A stretch of DNA of 21,194 nucleotides. Source: an uncultured Erysipelotrichaceae bacterium. GTDB taxonomy: Bacteria; Bacillota_I; Bacilli_A; RF39; UBA660. The stretch spans positions 1 through 21,194 of the forward strand of contig CACXCK010000035.1 in the NCBI GenBank assembly GCA_902766135.1. The letters are read 5' to 3'. Of this stretch, positions 13,888 through 21,194 are shown piece after piece. The number at the start of each line of letters is the position of its first letter. Positions within the stretch are counted from its first letter, which is position 1. The notes under the pieces were generated by a model, which was given only the letters and a program-made list of their open reading frames with translations, did not search any database and was not told where the DNA came from. Position numbers and translations under genes: made by a program.

Positions 13888-14622
13888 ATGTCTAAAAAAG
13901 AAAAACTACAATTTTATCGGGCTCTACTTATCGCTTTATCATTAAGTACTTCTAATCCAAGTATTGCCTATGCGAAAGATAATGAAAGTGCTAACCAAGA
14001 TTATCCTTCATGGTTCAATACTTTAATAGAGTATTCTGAAAAAGCTGAAGAAATTGTTAATGAAAACTTTGTAAATCCCTTAATAAATAAAACAGATGAT
14101 TTAAGAGAATATAACATCGAAGACCTATATATTGTAACTGATATGCCAAATACTAGTCCTAGTATAAGTCGCCATTACTATTTTATGTCTAATAACACTA
14201 TCCCTGTTAAATGGACATACTACTACAATAGTCGCAAAGAAAAAGTAAAACAAGATAATAATCCGACTTATAAAGAACTTAGAAAAATGTATATCAGTAT
14301 CACAAATCCAGAAGTTGTTTTTAGAACAAGTGAATGGACTAACTTAAAAACAAATGAAGTTTCCCTTGATTATGAAACATGGGAAGAAGATTCTATTATC
14401 TATGACGAGAATACACCTGCTAAATACATCAAATTTACCGCTATTGAAGAATTCTTGAGTGATGCCGACTTAAAACGTATTAATAAAACGAATAAATTAT
14501 CCATAAGTGACATAAAAAGAATTGAAGAATATATTAATAATCCAAAGTATTCTCTTGATTTTGATAATATAGATATTTTAGAATACAAAGAGAGTATCAA
14601 GAAGACTAAGAAAAAAAACTAA
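13888..14622 (+). CDS. Exported protein of unknown function
   Basis: I do not recognise this 244-residue protein. An N-terminal basic stretch and hydrophobic segment ending SIAYAKD look like a signal peptide with a cleavage site after Ala29. The mature part is rich in Tyr, Asn, Asp and Lys with no Cys, and ends in KKTKKKN. No membrane segment follows, so it is probably secreted or loosely surface-bound. It has the binding site aaggagtgat and lies 12 bases after priA, likely cotranscribed, although a functional link to replication is not evident. Confidence 0.75.
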   Translation: MSKKEKLQFYRALLIALSLSTSNPSIAYAKDNESANQDYPSWFNTLIEYSEKAEEIVNENFVNPLINKTDDLREYNIEDLYIVTDMPNTSPSISRHYYFMSNNTIPVKWTYYYNSRKEKVKQDNNPTYKELRKMYISITNPEVVFRTSEWTNLKTNEVSLDYETWEEDSIIYDENTPAKYIKFTAIEEFLSDADLKRINKTNKLSISDIKRIEEYINNPKYSLDFDNIDILEYKESIKKTKKKN

Positions 14623-14627
14623 CCTCC

Positions 14628-14657
14628 TTGCATACTACTTAAGTATTATGATAAAAT
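14628..14657 (+). promoter_or_regulatory. Promoter with palindrome in its spacer
   Basis: TTGCAT (14628-14633), 18 bases, TAAAAT (14652-14657) with a TGA extension. The perfect 10-bp palindrome TACTTAAGTA (14636-14645) lies between the two boxes, a place where a repressor would block transcription. Confidence 0.6.
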
Positions 14658-14681
14658 ATACCATCAAAAGGAGGAATTAGT

Positions 14682-15218
14682 ATGAACAGTTATGCTTTAT
14701 GTGTTGAAAGATATAAAGAAAATGACTATATCTGGCCAATGAATATTGAACAGATAGATGAGATTTTTACTACCTATTCAAAAAGTGAAGTCTTAAGAAT
14801 GATGAGAGAAGCAGATTCTGTCTTACAAGAAACAAATCCTGATAATTTAAAAATAAAAAAAAGAATTAAAGACAAATATGTTGAAGAAAAATTCACACCT
14901 ATTATAACCGATTCATTTTACCTAACATACCCCTTAGATAATCTCCCATTAGATATGGCCAAAAATGATTCTTTAGCTAGAATACTTTATAATCATTTAC
15001 TTCCTATTCAAAAAAGAGCTAACACAAAAGAAATATACACTAAACTATTAGAAGCCTTAAGAGAGAACAAACAATTATTTATAAGTGAATTTAACAATTC
15101 TCCATACATTGTTCAAAGAACAATTCGCTCTATCATTGCCTACAAATTTGATGTTTTTGAGTATTTATCCCAAAACAAAAATCTATCATTACAAAAAACA
15201 AGTGAAAAAGCTGCGTAG
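14682..15218 (+). CDS. Unknown soluble protein
   Basis: I do not recognise this 178-residue protein. It begins MNSYALCVERYKENDY and is a predicted mixed, mostly helical, soluble protein (FTTYSKSEVLRMMREAD, LLEALRENKQLF) with no signal peptide or membrane segment. The ATG is preceded by aaaggagg. It has its own promoter with a palindromic spacer, and a hairpin overlaps its stop codon, so it appears to be a single-gene unit between priA and the yqfCD cluster. Confidence 0.75.
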   Translation: MNSYALCVERYKENDYIWPMNIEQIDEIFTTYSKSEVLRMMREADSVLQETNPDNLKIKKRIKDKYVEEKFTPIITDSFYLTYPLDNLPLDMAKNDSLARILYNHLLPIQKRANTKEIYTKLLEALRENKQLFISEFNNSPYIVQRTIRSIIAYKFDVFEYLSQNKNLSLQKTSEKAA

Positions 15219-15234
15219 TTTTTTCACTTTTCTT
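15201..15234 (+). terminator. Probable terminator overlapping a stop codon
   Basis: agtgaaaaa (15201-15209) pairs with tttttcact (15220-15228) and is followed by tttctt. The left arm lies inside the last codons of the gene ending at 15218. The T-run is weak, so termination may be partial. Confidence 0.6.
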
Positions 15235-15260
15235 ATGCATATATTTTTATAGGTGATTAC

Positions 15261-15503
15261 ATGCGATTTATTGATACAATAAAATCATTTCTCTTCGATA
15301 AGGAAGAATATTTAACATTTTTTAATAATCATGCTCATATCTTTGGCATAGAAAGTATTATTTCCCTAACAGAAAACCTAGTAATAGTAAAGACCAAAAA
15401 AACAATAGTTAAAATAAAAGGAAAATACTTGAAAATACTTAAAATGACCAAAGAAGAACTACTAATCGAAGGATCATTCGAAAGTGTGTTATTCCATGAT
15501 TAA
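15261..15503 (+). CDS. yqfC: YqfC-family sporulation protein
   Basis: This 80-residue protein has the family's C-terminal pattern IVKIKGKYLKILKMTKEELLIEGSFESV (beta-strand repeat with G-x-hydrophobic-ES ending) and lies directly upstream of yqfD, as in Bacillus and Clostridium. YqfC is a small forespore/mother-cell sporulation protein of poorly known function. The start follows ataggtgat. It overlaps yqfD by 8 bases. Confidence 0.82.
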   Translation: MRFIDTIKSFLFDKEEYLTFFNNHAHIFGIESIISLTENLVIVKTKKTIVKIKGKYLKILKMTKEELLIEGSFESVLFHD

Positions 15504-16611
15504 TATAAAAATAGAAACAAGTAAAAAAGAAAAATTCTACCATGATTGTTATACTAACAATATTAATATTTATAAAATCATTGAGAATAATAACTACTTA
15601 GATCTCATAGTTAATGAAGATGATTATAAAAAAATAAAAAAAATGTGGTATGTAAAAATAATTAGCAAAAAAAATACTGGCGTAAATAGATACAAAAACC
15701 ATCCTCAAATCTTGATGCCTTTACTAATTACTATAATAGTTTTTATTGCAGGTTTGATATTCTTTAATAACTTTATAATAGATGTTCATATTATTCATGA
15801 GTCAAAAGCTTTAGTTAATAAATTAAGCGTTTCCTTAAGCGATTTAGGAATAAAAAAGAATACTTTTAAAAAAAGTTATAACGAGATTAAAATAATTAAA
15901 GAAAAAATATTAGAAGAATACAAAGACTCTATTGAATGGCTAGAAATTGAGCCTAAGGGTTTAAAGTATATAATTCGCCTTGAAGAGCGAAAACTTTCTG
16001 AAAAGAACCAATCATCACCTTACTGTGATATTTATGCCACTAAAGAAGGAATAATAAAAAAAATAATATATGAAGAAGGAGTAGCCTTATTAGAAGTAAA
16101 TGACTATGTTCATAAAGGGGATATAATAATCAGTGGTGATATCAAAAAAGATGAAGAATTACTAAAAAAAGTGTGTGCAAGAGGGAAAGTCTACGCAGAA
16201 GTATGGTATATGGTAAATGTAAGCATTCCGATTACTAAAGAAGAAAGAATAAGAACTGGTAAAAAAAGATATAATTTAAAAATTATTAGCCCTCATTTTA
16301 ATGATTTTATCTTTAAAAGTAGAATAAAAGAATATGATGAGGAAAATAAAGTGTTATTAAAAATATTTAATACAACCATTTTTTTAACAAAAGAGTACGA
16401 AATAACTAAAAATACTGTAACATATACTAATGAAGAAATAATTAACCAAGCCTTAGAGTTGTCTAAACAAAAGATTAATGATGAATTAGATGAAGAAGAA
16501 AAAATAATATATCAAAAAGTTTTGAAAAAAGAAGAAAATAATAGTACAATGGATATAGAAGTCTTTATCTCCGTTTTAGAACAAATAGGAGCAGTAAAGG
16601 AAAAAGAATAG
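15496..16611 (+). CDS. yqfD: YqfD-family sporulation membrane protein
   Basis: This is a 371-residue protein with a ~70-residue N-terminal domain, a single transmembrane helix (about residues 70-94; ILMPLLITIIVFIAGLIFF) and a long extracytoplasmic region with YqfD family patterns (CDIYATKEGIIKKI, VHKGDIIISGDI, GKVYAEVWYMVNVSIP). YqfD is a stage IV-type sporulation protein. I chose the ATG at 15496 (overlap ATGATTAA with yqfC); an in-frame GTG at 15484 is an alternative. Its C-terminus (EEEKIIYQKVLKKEE) matches the usual family end. Together with yqfC it suggests that the lineage forms, or recently formed, endospores. Confidence 0.85.
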   Translation: MINIKIETSKKEKFYHDCYTNNINIYKIIENNNYLDLIVNEDDYKKIKKMWYVKIISKKNTGVNRYKNHPQILMPLLITIIVFIAGLIFFNNFIIDVHIIHESKALVNKLSVSLSDLGIKKNTFKKSYNEIKIIKEKILEEYKDSIEWLEIEPKGLKYIIRLEERKLSEKNQSSPYCDIYATKEGIIKKIIYEEGVALLEVNDYVHKGDIIISGDIKKDEELLKKVCARGKVYAEVWYMVNVSIPITKEERIRTGKKRYNLKIISPHFNDFIFKSRIKEYDEENKVLLKIFNTTIFLTKEYEITKNTVTYTNEEIINQALELSKQKINDELDEEEKIIYQKVLKKEENNSTMDIEVFISVLEQIGAVKEKE

Positions 16612-16613
16612 AA

Positions 16614-17240
16614 GTGATTGATTTGGAACTAGAAATGATGAATAGAGCCTTAAAAGAAGTATGGCCAATGTTAACAATTTTTATTGTTGTTATTGCTAGT
16701 ATAAGAGTAATGTATATCCATAATAGTAGCGAAAAATTTGTTTTTTATAAAGAATTTTTAAATCTCTTATTTATTATTTATGCTTTATTACTATATGAGT
16801 TACTAACTAATACAGAACTTAATACAGCAAGTGGGGTAAATATTGTTCCCTTTACCGAAATAATGCGTTACCAAGTAGGTAGTAGGCAATTCTATTACAA
16901 TGTCATTGGCAATATTATAATATTTATTCCCTTTGGCTATTTCGTCTCGAACTACATCAAAGCAAATAAAATAAGCCATATTTTATTTGTTAGTGTTTTT
17001 ACTAGTTTGACAGTTGAATTTGTTCAACACTATATCGGTCGTAGCTTTGATATCGATGATATCATTTTAAATGTTTTGGGGGCCATGACTGGTTTCTTAA
17101 TTTATATAGCTCTTAATGCTATTGAAAAACACTTACCTAAATTCTTTAGGAGTGATTTATTCTACAACTTATTATGTATTATTCTATTATTAGTAGCCTT
17201 ATTCTATTATCTAAAGATTATGGGTATTAATATTATTTAA
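16614..17240 (+). CDS. VanZ-family membrane protein
   Basis: This 208-residue protein has about five or six membrane segments. The VanZ-like core reads NIVPFTEI...NVIGNIIIFIPFGYFV...SLTVEFVQHYIGRSFDIDDIILNVLGAMTGF, with the conserved Glu-Gln and Asp-Asp-hydrophobic-N-G residues. VanZ confers low-level teicoplanin resistance in enterococci, but most chromosomal relatives have no known role. I keep the GTG at 16614; TTG at 16623 (after gaagtgatt) and ATG at 16635 are alternatives. It lies where phoH and pgpH stand in Bacillus, between yqfD and ybeY. Confidence 0.85.
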   Translation: MIDLELEMMNRALKEVWPMLTIFIVVIASIRVMYIHNSSEKFVFYKEFLNLLFIIYALLLYELLTNTELNTASGVNIVPFTEIMRYQVGSRQFYYNVIGNIIIFIPFGYFVSNYIKANKISHILFVSVFTSLTVEFVQHYIGRSFDIDDIILNVLGAMTGFLIYIALNAIEKHLPKFFRSDLFYNLLCIILLLVALFYYLKIMGINII

Positions 17241-17251
17241 GGGGCGTTTAT

Positions 17252-17692
17252 ATGTTTACAATTAATAACGAGTATAATTATAAAAAAGATTATAAATATT
17301 TAGACTCTGTTCTAAACAAGACACTTGCTAAAGAAGGTGTCAAAGATTGTGTATTTAGTATTATCTTTGTTGATAACGAAACAATTCAAACCATTAACCG
17401 TGAATATCGTGGCTTAGATTCCATCACTGATGTAATTAGTTTTGCTCTAGAGGATAACGAAGTAGTTGATAAAACCAAAGAAAGAGTTCTAGGTGATATT
17501 TATATTTGTATTCCAAGAATGATTGAACAAGCAAAATCTTATGGTCATAGTGAAAAAAGAGAACTTGCCTTTTTAGCTGTTCATGGCCTATTACATCTCT
17601 TAGGATATGATCATACTAAAAGCAAGAATGATGAAAAAATCATGTTTTCTTTACAGGAGGAAATACTAAATGAAGAAGGAATCACAAGATAA
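17252..17692 (+). CDS. ybeY: Endoribonuclease YbeY (rRNA maturation factor)
   Basis: This 146-residue protein has the zinc-binding signature HGLLHLLGYDH (His111, His115, His121) and the family motifs NREYRGLDSITDVISF and LGDIYIC. YbeY acts in 16S rRNA 3'-end maturation and late ribosome quality control. The start follows aaggggcg. It overlaps dgkA by 23 bases, and era follows, in the conserved Firmicutes order. Confidence 0.94.
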   Translation: MFTINNEYNYKKDYKYLDSVLNKTLAKEGVKDCVFSIIFVDNETIQTINREYRGLDSITDVISFALEDNEVVDKTKERVLGDIYICIPRMIEQAKSYGHSEKRELAFLAVHGLLHLLGYDHTKSKNDEKIMFSLQEEILNEEGITR

Positions 17693-18041
17693 TATCATAA
17701 CTTATTTATACCACGTTATAATTAACAGTTTAAATGGCATATACTATTCTTTAAAAAAAGAAAAAAGTCTCCACCTGTGGCTTATTAGTTCTATAGTAAT
17801 AACTCTTATATCTATTATATTAAAGATTAACTTATTAAATGCAATAATAATACTATCATTACAAGTCTCTGTTTTAATCGTCGAACTATTAAACACAGGC
17901 ATTGAAAACACTGTTGATTTAATAACCAAAGAAAAAAGCATTTTAGCTAAAAGAGCTAAAGATTGTGGTTCTGCAGCCTCTTTTCTAGCAGAAATAATAG
18001 CTTTAATAATAGAAATATCAATATTCATAAAGTACATATAA
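17670..18041 (+). CDS. dgkA: Undecaprenol/diacylglycerol kinase DgkA
   Basis: This 123-residue membrane protein has about three helices. The catalytic signature VELLNTGIENTVDL (Glu72, Asn75, Glu79, Asp83) and LAKRAKDCGSAASFLAEI match the DgkA family, which in Gram-positives phosphorylates undecaprenol to recycle the cell-wall lipid carrier. CGSAAS replaces the more usual AAGAVL-type sequence, a modest variation. It is translationally coupled to ybeY (an aggagg site lies in the end of that gene). Confidence 0.92.
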   Translation: MKKESQDNIITYLYHVIINSLNGIYYSLKKEKSLHLWLISSIVITLISIILKINLLNAIIILSLQVSVLIVELLNTGIENTVDLITKEKSILAKRAKDCGSAASFLAEIIALIIEISIFIKYI

Positions 18042-18055
18042 AAAGGAAGTGAAAT

Positions 18056-18946
18056 ATGAAAAGTGGTTTTGTAAGTATTATTGGTCGTCCAAATGTTGGT
18101 AAAAGCACTCTTTTAAATAGTATCCTTGATTTTAAAGTAGCCATTACTTCTAATGTATCAGGCACTACAAGAAATATAATCCAAGGTATTTATAACGATA
18201 AAAATAGTCAAATAGTATTTCTAGATACCCCAGGTATCCATAAACCAGTTAATAAATTAGGCAAAATTTTAAATAAAGAATCATATTCATTAACAAAAGA
18301 TGTTGATGCTGTCTTATTCATAGCTGATGCCTCATCTGGTCTTGGAAAAGGGGATAAATTCGTCCTAGAAACATTAAAAAAGAGCAATGCTCCAATCATC
18401 CTTGTCTTAAACAAAATAGATAAAATGACCAAAGAAGAATTAATAAAATGTATCTCTTCGTATAATGATCTCTTTGGCTTTGCCGAAATAGTTCCCGTAA
18501 GTGCCTTAAAAAAAGATAACATTGATCACTTAATCGAAGTAATTAAAAAATATTTAAAAGATAATGTTAGATATTTTGACGCCGAAATGATTACGTCAAG
18601 TCCAATGTCTTTCATGGCTAGTGAAATAGTAAGAGAAAAACTTCTAAACACAACTTCTGAAGAAGTACCTCATAGTATTACATGTCATACTATTAAATAT
18701 GAAGAATCATCTAGCCTTGTTAAAATCTTAGTTGATATTATTGTTGACAGAGATAGCATTAAAAAAATTGTTATTGGTTCACATGGTGAAAAACTAAAAG
18801 AAGTAGGAACTTTGGCTCGTAAAGACTTAGAAGAATTAACTGGTAAAAAAGTCTATTTAGAACTTTATGTTAAAACAATTAAAAACTGGAAAGAAAAAAC
18901 TAATTATTTAAAAGAATTAGGCTTTGATGAATTAGATTTAAAATAG
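18056..18946 (+). CDS. era: GTPase Era
   Basis: This 296-residue protein has a full set of GTPase motifs: GRPNVGKST (10-18), SGTTRN (35-40), DTPG (57-60), NKID (119-122) and SAL (149-151). A C-terminal KH domain follows with IGSHGEKLKEVG. Era binds the 3' end of 16S rRNA and helps 30S assembly. The start follows aaaggaagtg. cdd, found before era in Bacillus, is absent. Confidence 0.97.
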   Translation: MKSGFVSIIGRPNVGKSTLLNSILDFKVAITSNVSGTTRNIIQGIYNDKNSQIVFLDTPGIHKPVNKLGKILNKESYSLTKDVDAVLFIADASSGLGKGDKFVLETLKKSNAPIILVLNKIDKMTKEELIKCISSYNDLFGFAEIVPVSALKKDNIDHLIEVIKKYLKDNVRYFDAEMITSSPMSFMASEIVREKLLNTTSEEVPHSITCHTIKYEESSSLVKILVDIIVDRDSIKKIVIGSHGEKLKEVGTLARKDLEELTGKKVYLELYVKTIKNWKEKTNYLKELGFDELDLK

Positions 18947-18964
18947 TGAATGAATAATTAAAAA

Positions 18965-18993
18965 CCCTCACATAATATATATTAGAAAGAGGG
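18965..18993 (+). promoter_or_regulatory. Possible hairpin over the yqzL ribosome binding site
   Basis: CCCTC (18965-18969) can pair with GAGGG (18989-18993), which is the binding site of the small gene starting at 18998. The stem is short (5 bp) with a 19-base A+T-rich loop. Confidence 0.35.
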
Positions 18994-18997
18994 AAAC

Positions 18998-19099
18998 ATG
19001 ACAAAAAAAGAAGCATGGCAAAAATTTAAAGAAACAGGCCAAATAGAATATTATTTGATTTATAAAGGAGTACGTGATGGAGATGATTACGAAAGTTGA
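18998..19099 (+). CDS. yqzL: YqzL-like small protein
   Basis: A 33-codon frame starts at ATG 18998 after agaggg. The product begins MTKKEAWQKFKETGQIEYYLIYK, matching the pattern W-x-x-F-x-x-T-G-x-I-x-x-Y-L-x-Y-K of the YqzL family, whose gene lies between era and recO in Bacillus. Its function is unknown. It overlaps recO by 23 bases, and aaaggag for recO lies within its coding sequence, so the two are probably translationally coupled. Confidence 0.8.
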   Translation: MTKKEAWQKFKETGQIEYYLIYKGVRDGDDYES

Positions 19100-19814
19100 A
19101 GGCATAATAGTTAAAACAACCAACTATGGTGAAACATCTCTTATAATCGAACTATATACCAAAGAATACGGAACTATAGGTATTATGGGTAAAGGCGTGA
19201 AGTCAATGAAAAGTAGACTTCGTGCTTTAACTCAAAAATTCACCTATGGTTTCTTTTATATTTATTACAAAGAAGATAAACTATCCATTTTAAAAGACGC
19301 TGATATCATTAATCCTTTCACTCATATTCATGAAGACATAACCCTAATTAGTTACTTAAATTACATCACTGAACTTACTACCCAAGTGTATAAAGAAAGC
19401 CAAAACGAAGATTTATTTACTCTTATGATTGATGGCATAACAAAGATTAATGATGGCCTAAATCCAAGCGTCATAACCCATATTCTAGAAGTAAAATACC
19501 TAGATTATCTAGGGGTTGGACTACACCTAAACTCATGTATTAACTGTGGAGAAACAAAAAGTATCGTAACCATTGATCCCGACCAAGGTGGCTTATTATG
19601 TAAAGATTGCTATAAAGGTGAAAGACTTTACCCAATAAAAATAATAAAACTTTTAAGAATGTACTTGCTAGTCGACATAAAAAGCATCACCAAACTAGAT
19701 ATTTCTCCTGACTTAGAAAAAGAAATAGAATTATTCTTATCTTCATACTATCATCGTTACACAGGTATGTATTTGCAGAGTAAAGATTTCTTAAAAAAAA
19801 TAGAAACCCTCTAA
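19077..19814 (+). CDS. recO: DNA repair protein RecO
   Basis: This 245-residue protein has an N-terminal OB-fold (TKVEGIIVKTTNYGETSLIIELYTKEYGTIGIMGKGVKS) and a C-terminal helical domain with a four-Cys zinc site, CINCG...GGLLCKDC (from about residue 153). RecO loads RecA onto SSB-coated DNA with RecR. I chose the ATG at 19077, six bases after aaaggag; a GTG at 19074 is possible. It ends the yqfC-recO cluster. No clear T-run terminator follows. Confidence 0.95.
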   Translation: MEMITKVEGIIVKTTNYGETSLIIELYTKEYGTIGIMGKGVKSMKSRLRALTQKFTYGFFYIYYKEDKLSILKDADIINPFTHIHEDITLISYLNYITELTTQVYKESQNEDLFTLMIDGITKINDGLNPSVITHILEVKYLDYLGVGLHLNSCINCGETKSIVTIDPDQGGLLCKDCYKGERLYPIKIIKLLRMYLLVDIKSITKLDISPDLEKEIELFLSSYYHRYTGMYLQSKDFLKKIETL

Positions 19815-19822
19815 TCATAAAG

Positions 19823-19851
19823 TAGCAACATCATATCATTTATGATATAAT
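19823..19851 (+). promoter_or_regulatory. Promoter of the second surface-protein gene, with palindrome
   Basis: A perfect extended -10 TGA-TATAAT (TATAAT at 19846-19851) has a weak TAGCAA 17 bases upstream (19823-19828). The inverted repeat ATATCA-TTTA-TGATAT (19833-19848) overlaps the -10 box and could be an operator. Confidence 0.6.
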
Positions 19852-19872
19852 TTTCTATAGTAGGTGAATGAT

Positions 19873-21194
19873 GTGAAGAAGAAAACAATTGTTATTTTAA
19901 TTGTTGCAATAATTTTAGTAATAGGTGGCTCTTTTGCTTATTGGCGTGTTTCACTAGTACAGCCGAGTACAAATAACATAGCAACCTCTTGTTTTGATTT
20001 AAGTTTATCCGAAAGTAACCCAATAGACTTACAAAGTGCTTTTCCAATTAAAGACTCTGAAGGTAAGACTTTAACACCTTATGAGTTTACAATAACAAAT
20101 AATTGTGCAACCTACGCCTATTACGAAGTAAACTTAGAAGTACTTAATAATACAACTCTAGATAGTAGTTTTATAAAAGTAGAACTAGATGATGAAACAC
20201 CTAGTTTACTATCTAATAAAATAGTGACAACTACAACGCTTAGTAACGCCTCAACTTCATATAAACTTGCTAAAGCTTATCTGCACGCAAGTGAATCTAA
20301 AACATACCATCTAAGATTATGGATAGATGAGAATGTAACTTTAGCAGATAACATAACCGAAAAAGAATTTAGTGGAAAGATAACTATAAGAGCAACATAC
20401 AAGCCAGAGACACCAAGCACGCAAGAAGAATGTGTGGCAGAATATGGTGAAGGGGCCGCGGTATGTAGTATTATAGCTAATGCTGATACTACAAATAGTA
20501 AGTGTGCAGAGTTTAATGAAGATGGTTCTATAAAAAATCCTAATACCCAAGCTATGACTGATAGTGATACGCCAATTATATGTGAAGCAGAAGATGATTA
20601 TGGAACAAGTTATTATTTAAGAGGCTTACATACTAATAATAATGTTAAGTTTGCGGACCGGTGTTGGAAAGTAGTGAGAGTAACTGGTACAGGTGGCATT
20701 AAGATGATTTATAACGGTGATGTTGATGCAAATGGTAAATGTACAACAACAAGTGGTGAACATAATGGATTCACAGGCCAAACATTATCTTTATCAGGAA
20801 ATAAACTATATGGAACAAGTTATACAAAAGAGGGAAGTACATATACATTAACTGATACTGAAACACTTAATTGGCCTAATGATTCATCTAGCATTATAGG
20901 CAAATATACGTGTAATAGTACAAGTAGTACGTGTACTACTTTATATGCTGTAACAGGAGAATTTACATCATCACAAGCTTATGTGGTTAAACTAAATCAA
21001 AGTACTAATTATGCCCAGATTGGAACAAGCGCTTTCTATGCAAGTTCTGCATCACCCGCTTATGCAGGATATATGTTTAATGATGCATATACATATAATA
21101 GTAAAACAATGACGACAAGTGGGGCTACAATAATATCAAGTAATCAAGCCAATACATCTAATTATTATTATGGAGATACAATAACATATTCAGG
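19873..21194 (+). CDS. Membrane-anchored surface protein, related to the first gene (3' partial)
   Basis: The GTG at 19873 follows taggtg by six bases; the two ATGs just before it run directly into TGA. The frame stays open to the window end (440 codons seen). An N-terminal signal anchor (KKKTIVILIVAIILVIGGSF, then AYW) is followed by a beta-sandwich-like domain with the TasA/camelysin-like pattern YEFTITNNCATYAYYEV. Next come an extended Ser/Thr/Asn-rich region and FADRCWKVVRV...IKMIYNGD, which parallels WRIIGV...KLIRNE in the gene at 2-1327. SPAYAGYM near the end also recalls YVGIMSP there. Paired Cys suggest an extracytoplasmic fold. The C-terminus lies outside the window, so it cannot be told whether it also ends in a variable lectin domain. 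Confidence 0.8.
   Translation, partial: MKKKTIVILIVAIILVIGGSFAYWRVSLVQPSTNNIATSCFDLSLSESNPIDLQSAFPIKDSEGKTLTPYEFTITNNCATYAYYEVNLEVLNNTTLDSSFIKVELDDETPSLLSNKIVTTTTLSNASTSYKLAKAYLHASESKTYHLRLWIDENVTLADNITEKEFSGKITIRATYKPETPSTQEECVAEYGEGAAVCSIIANADTTNSKCAEFNEDGSIKNPNTQAMTDSDTPIICEAEDDYGTSYYLRGLHTNNNVKFADRCWKVVRVTGTGGIKMIYNGDVDANGKCTTTSGEHNGFTGQTLSLSGNKLYGTSYTKEGSTYTLTDTETLNWPNDSSSIIGKYTCNSTSSTCTTLYAVTGEFTSSQAYVVKLNQSTNYAQIGTSAFYASSASPAYAGYMFNDAYTYNSKTMTTSGATIISSNQANTSNYYYGDTITYS

Noticed and set aside
14400..14600. Minus-strand ORFs opposite plus-strand genes (also 5740-5922, 7377-7559, 9737-9937, 12337-12525, 17744-18037, 18208-18522, 20341-20550)
   Set aside because: All lie antisense to genes with clear family motifs or continuous coding character, and none has supporting signals.
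2..21194. Mycoplasma-type code with TGA read as Trp
   Set aside because: TGA ends several genes at the expected place (for example rimM in an ATGA overlap with trmD, and the ABC exporter), and conserved Trp residues are TGG.

Overview
The window reads as chromosomal DNA from a low-G+C, Gram-positive, probably uncultured gut Bacilli or Mollicutes-related bacterium. The evidence is A+T-rich codon use, strong AGGAGG-type ribosome binding sites, and promoters of the form TTGNNN-N17-TGATAWAAT. The gene order (yqfC, yqfD, ybeY, dgkA, era, yqzL, recO; rimM-trmD; priA) is that of Firmicutes. Stop codons are standard: TGA ends several genes and Trp is TGG, so this is not a Mycoplasma-type code. yqfC and yqfD suggest an endospore-forming ancestry.

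Layout. (1) 2-1327: the 3' part of an exported surface protein. Its last ~115 coding bases are abruptly G+C-rich and adenine-poor, and they encode a C-type-lectin-like tail ending in VRPALFL. This looks like the variable region of a diversity-generating retroelement (DGR). (2) 1345-3963, minus strand: a thioester-domain adhesin with six Cna-B/SpaA-like repeats and a VPQTG sortase signal, convergent with gene 1 over a shared terminator. (3) 4186-4777: a DinJ/RelB-YafQ type II toxin-antitoxin pair. (4) 4893-8401: a tightly overlapping operon of a YgjP-type metallopeptidase, a SpoU-family RNA methyltransferase, RimM, TrmD, an unknown basic protein and a HAD phosphatase.

(5) 8402-9355: the most unusual region, about 950 bases with no large ORF. 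It holds three tandem units with a period of ~320 bp. Each unit has a strong rightward promoter, a ~70-nt RNA with an intrinsic terminator, and on the opposite strand a 31-codon gene for a single-pass, basic-ended membrane peptide with a perfect ribosome binding site. Inverted arms flank the peptide gene, a hairpin covers part of its ribosome binding site, and an exact Spo0A-box match (TTTTGTCGAA) lies upstream of its promoter. This architecture fits a triplicated type I toxin-antitoxin system that I do not recognise as a known family.

(6) 9411-11667: an ABC exporter and a transglutaminase-like (Cys/His/Glu) protein. The exporter's promoter lies in register with the repeat array. (7) 11719-14622: priA and an exported unknown protein. 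(8) 14682-15218: an unknown protein with its own promoter. (9) 15261-19814: the sporulation/housekeeping cluster yqfC-yqfD-(VanZ-family)-ybeY-dgkA-era-yqzL-recO, where a VanZ-family gene sits in the place held by phoH and pgpH in Bacillus. (10) 19873 to the window end: the 5' part of a second anchored surface protein related to gene 1.

The housekeeping genes serve translation and tRNA/rRNA maturation (RimM, TrmD, SpoU, YbeY, Era), replication restart and repair (PriA, RecO) and lipid-carrier recycling (DgkA). The accessory layer is cell-surface display (two lectin-like proteins, one sortase-anchored adhesin) plus two unrelated toxin-antitoxin systems. The Spo0A-box matches upstream of the adhesin and between the repeat units suggest, by inference only, that the adhesin, the small toxins and the ABC exporter respond to one stationary-phase or sporulation signal.
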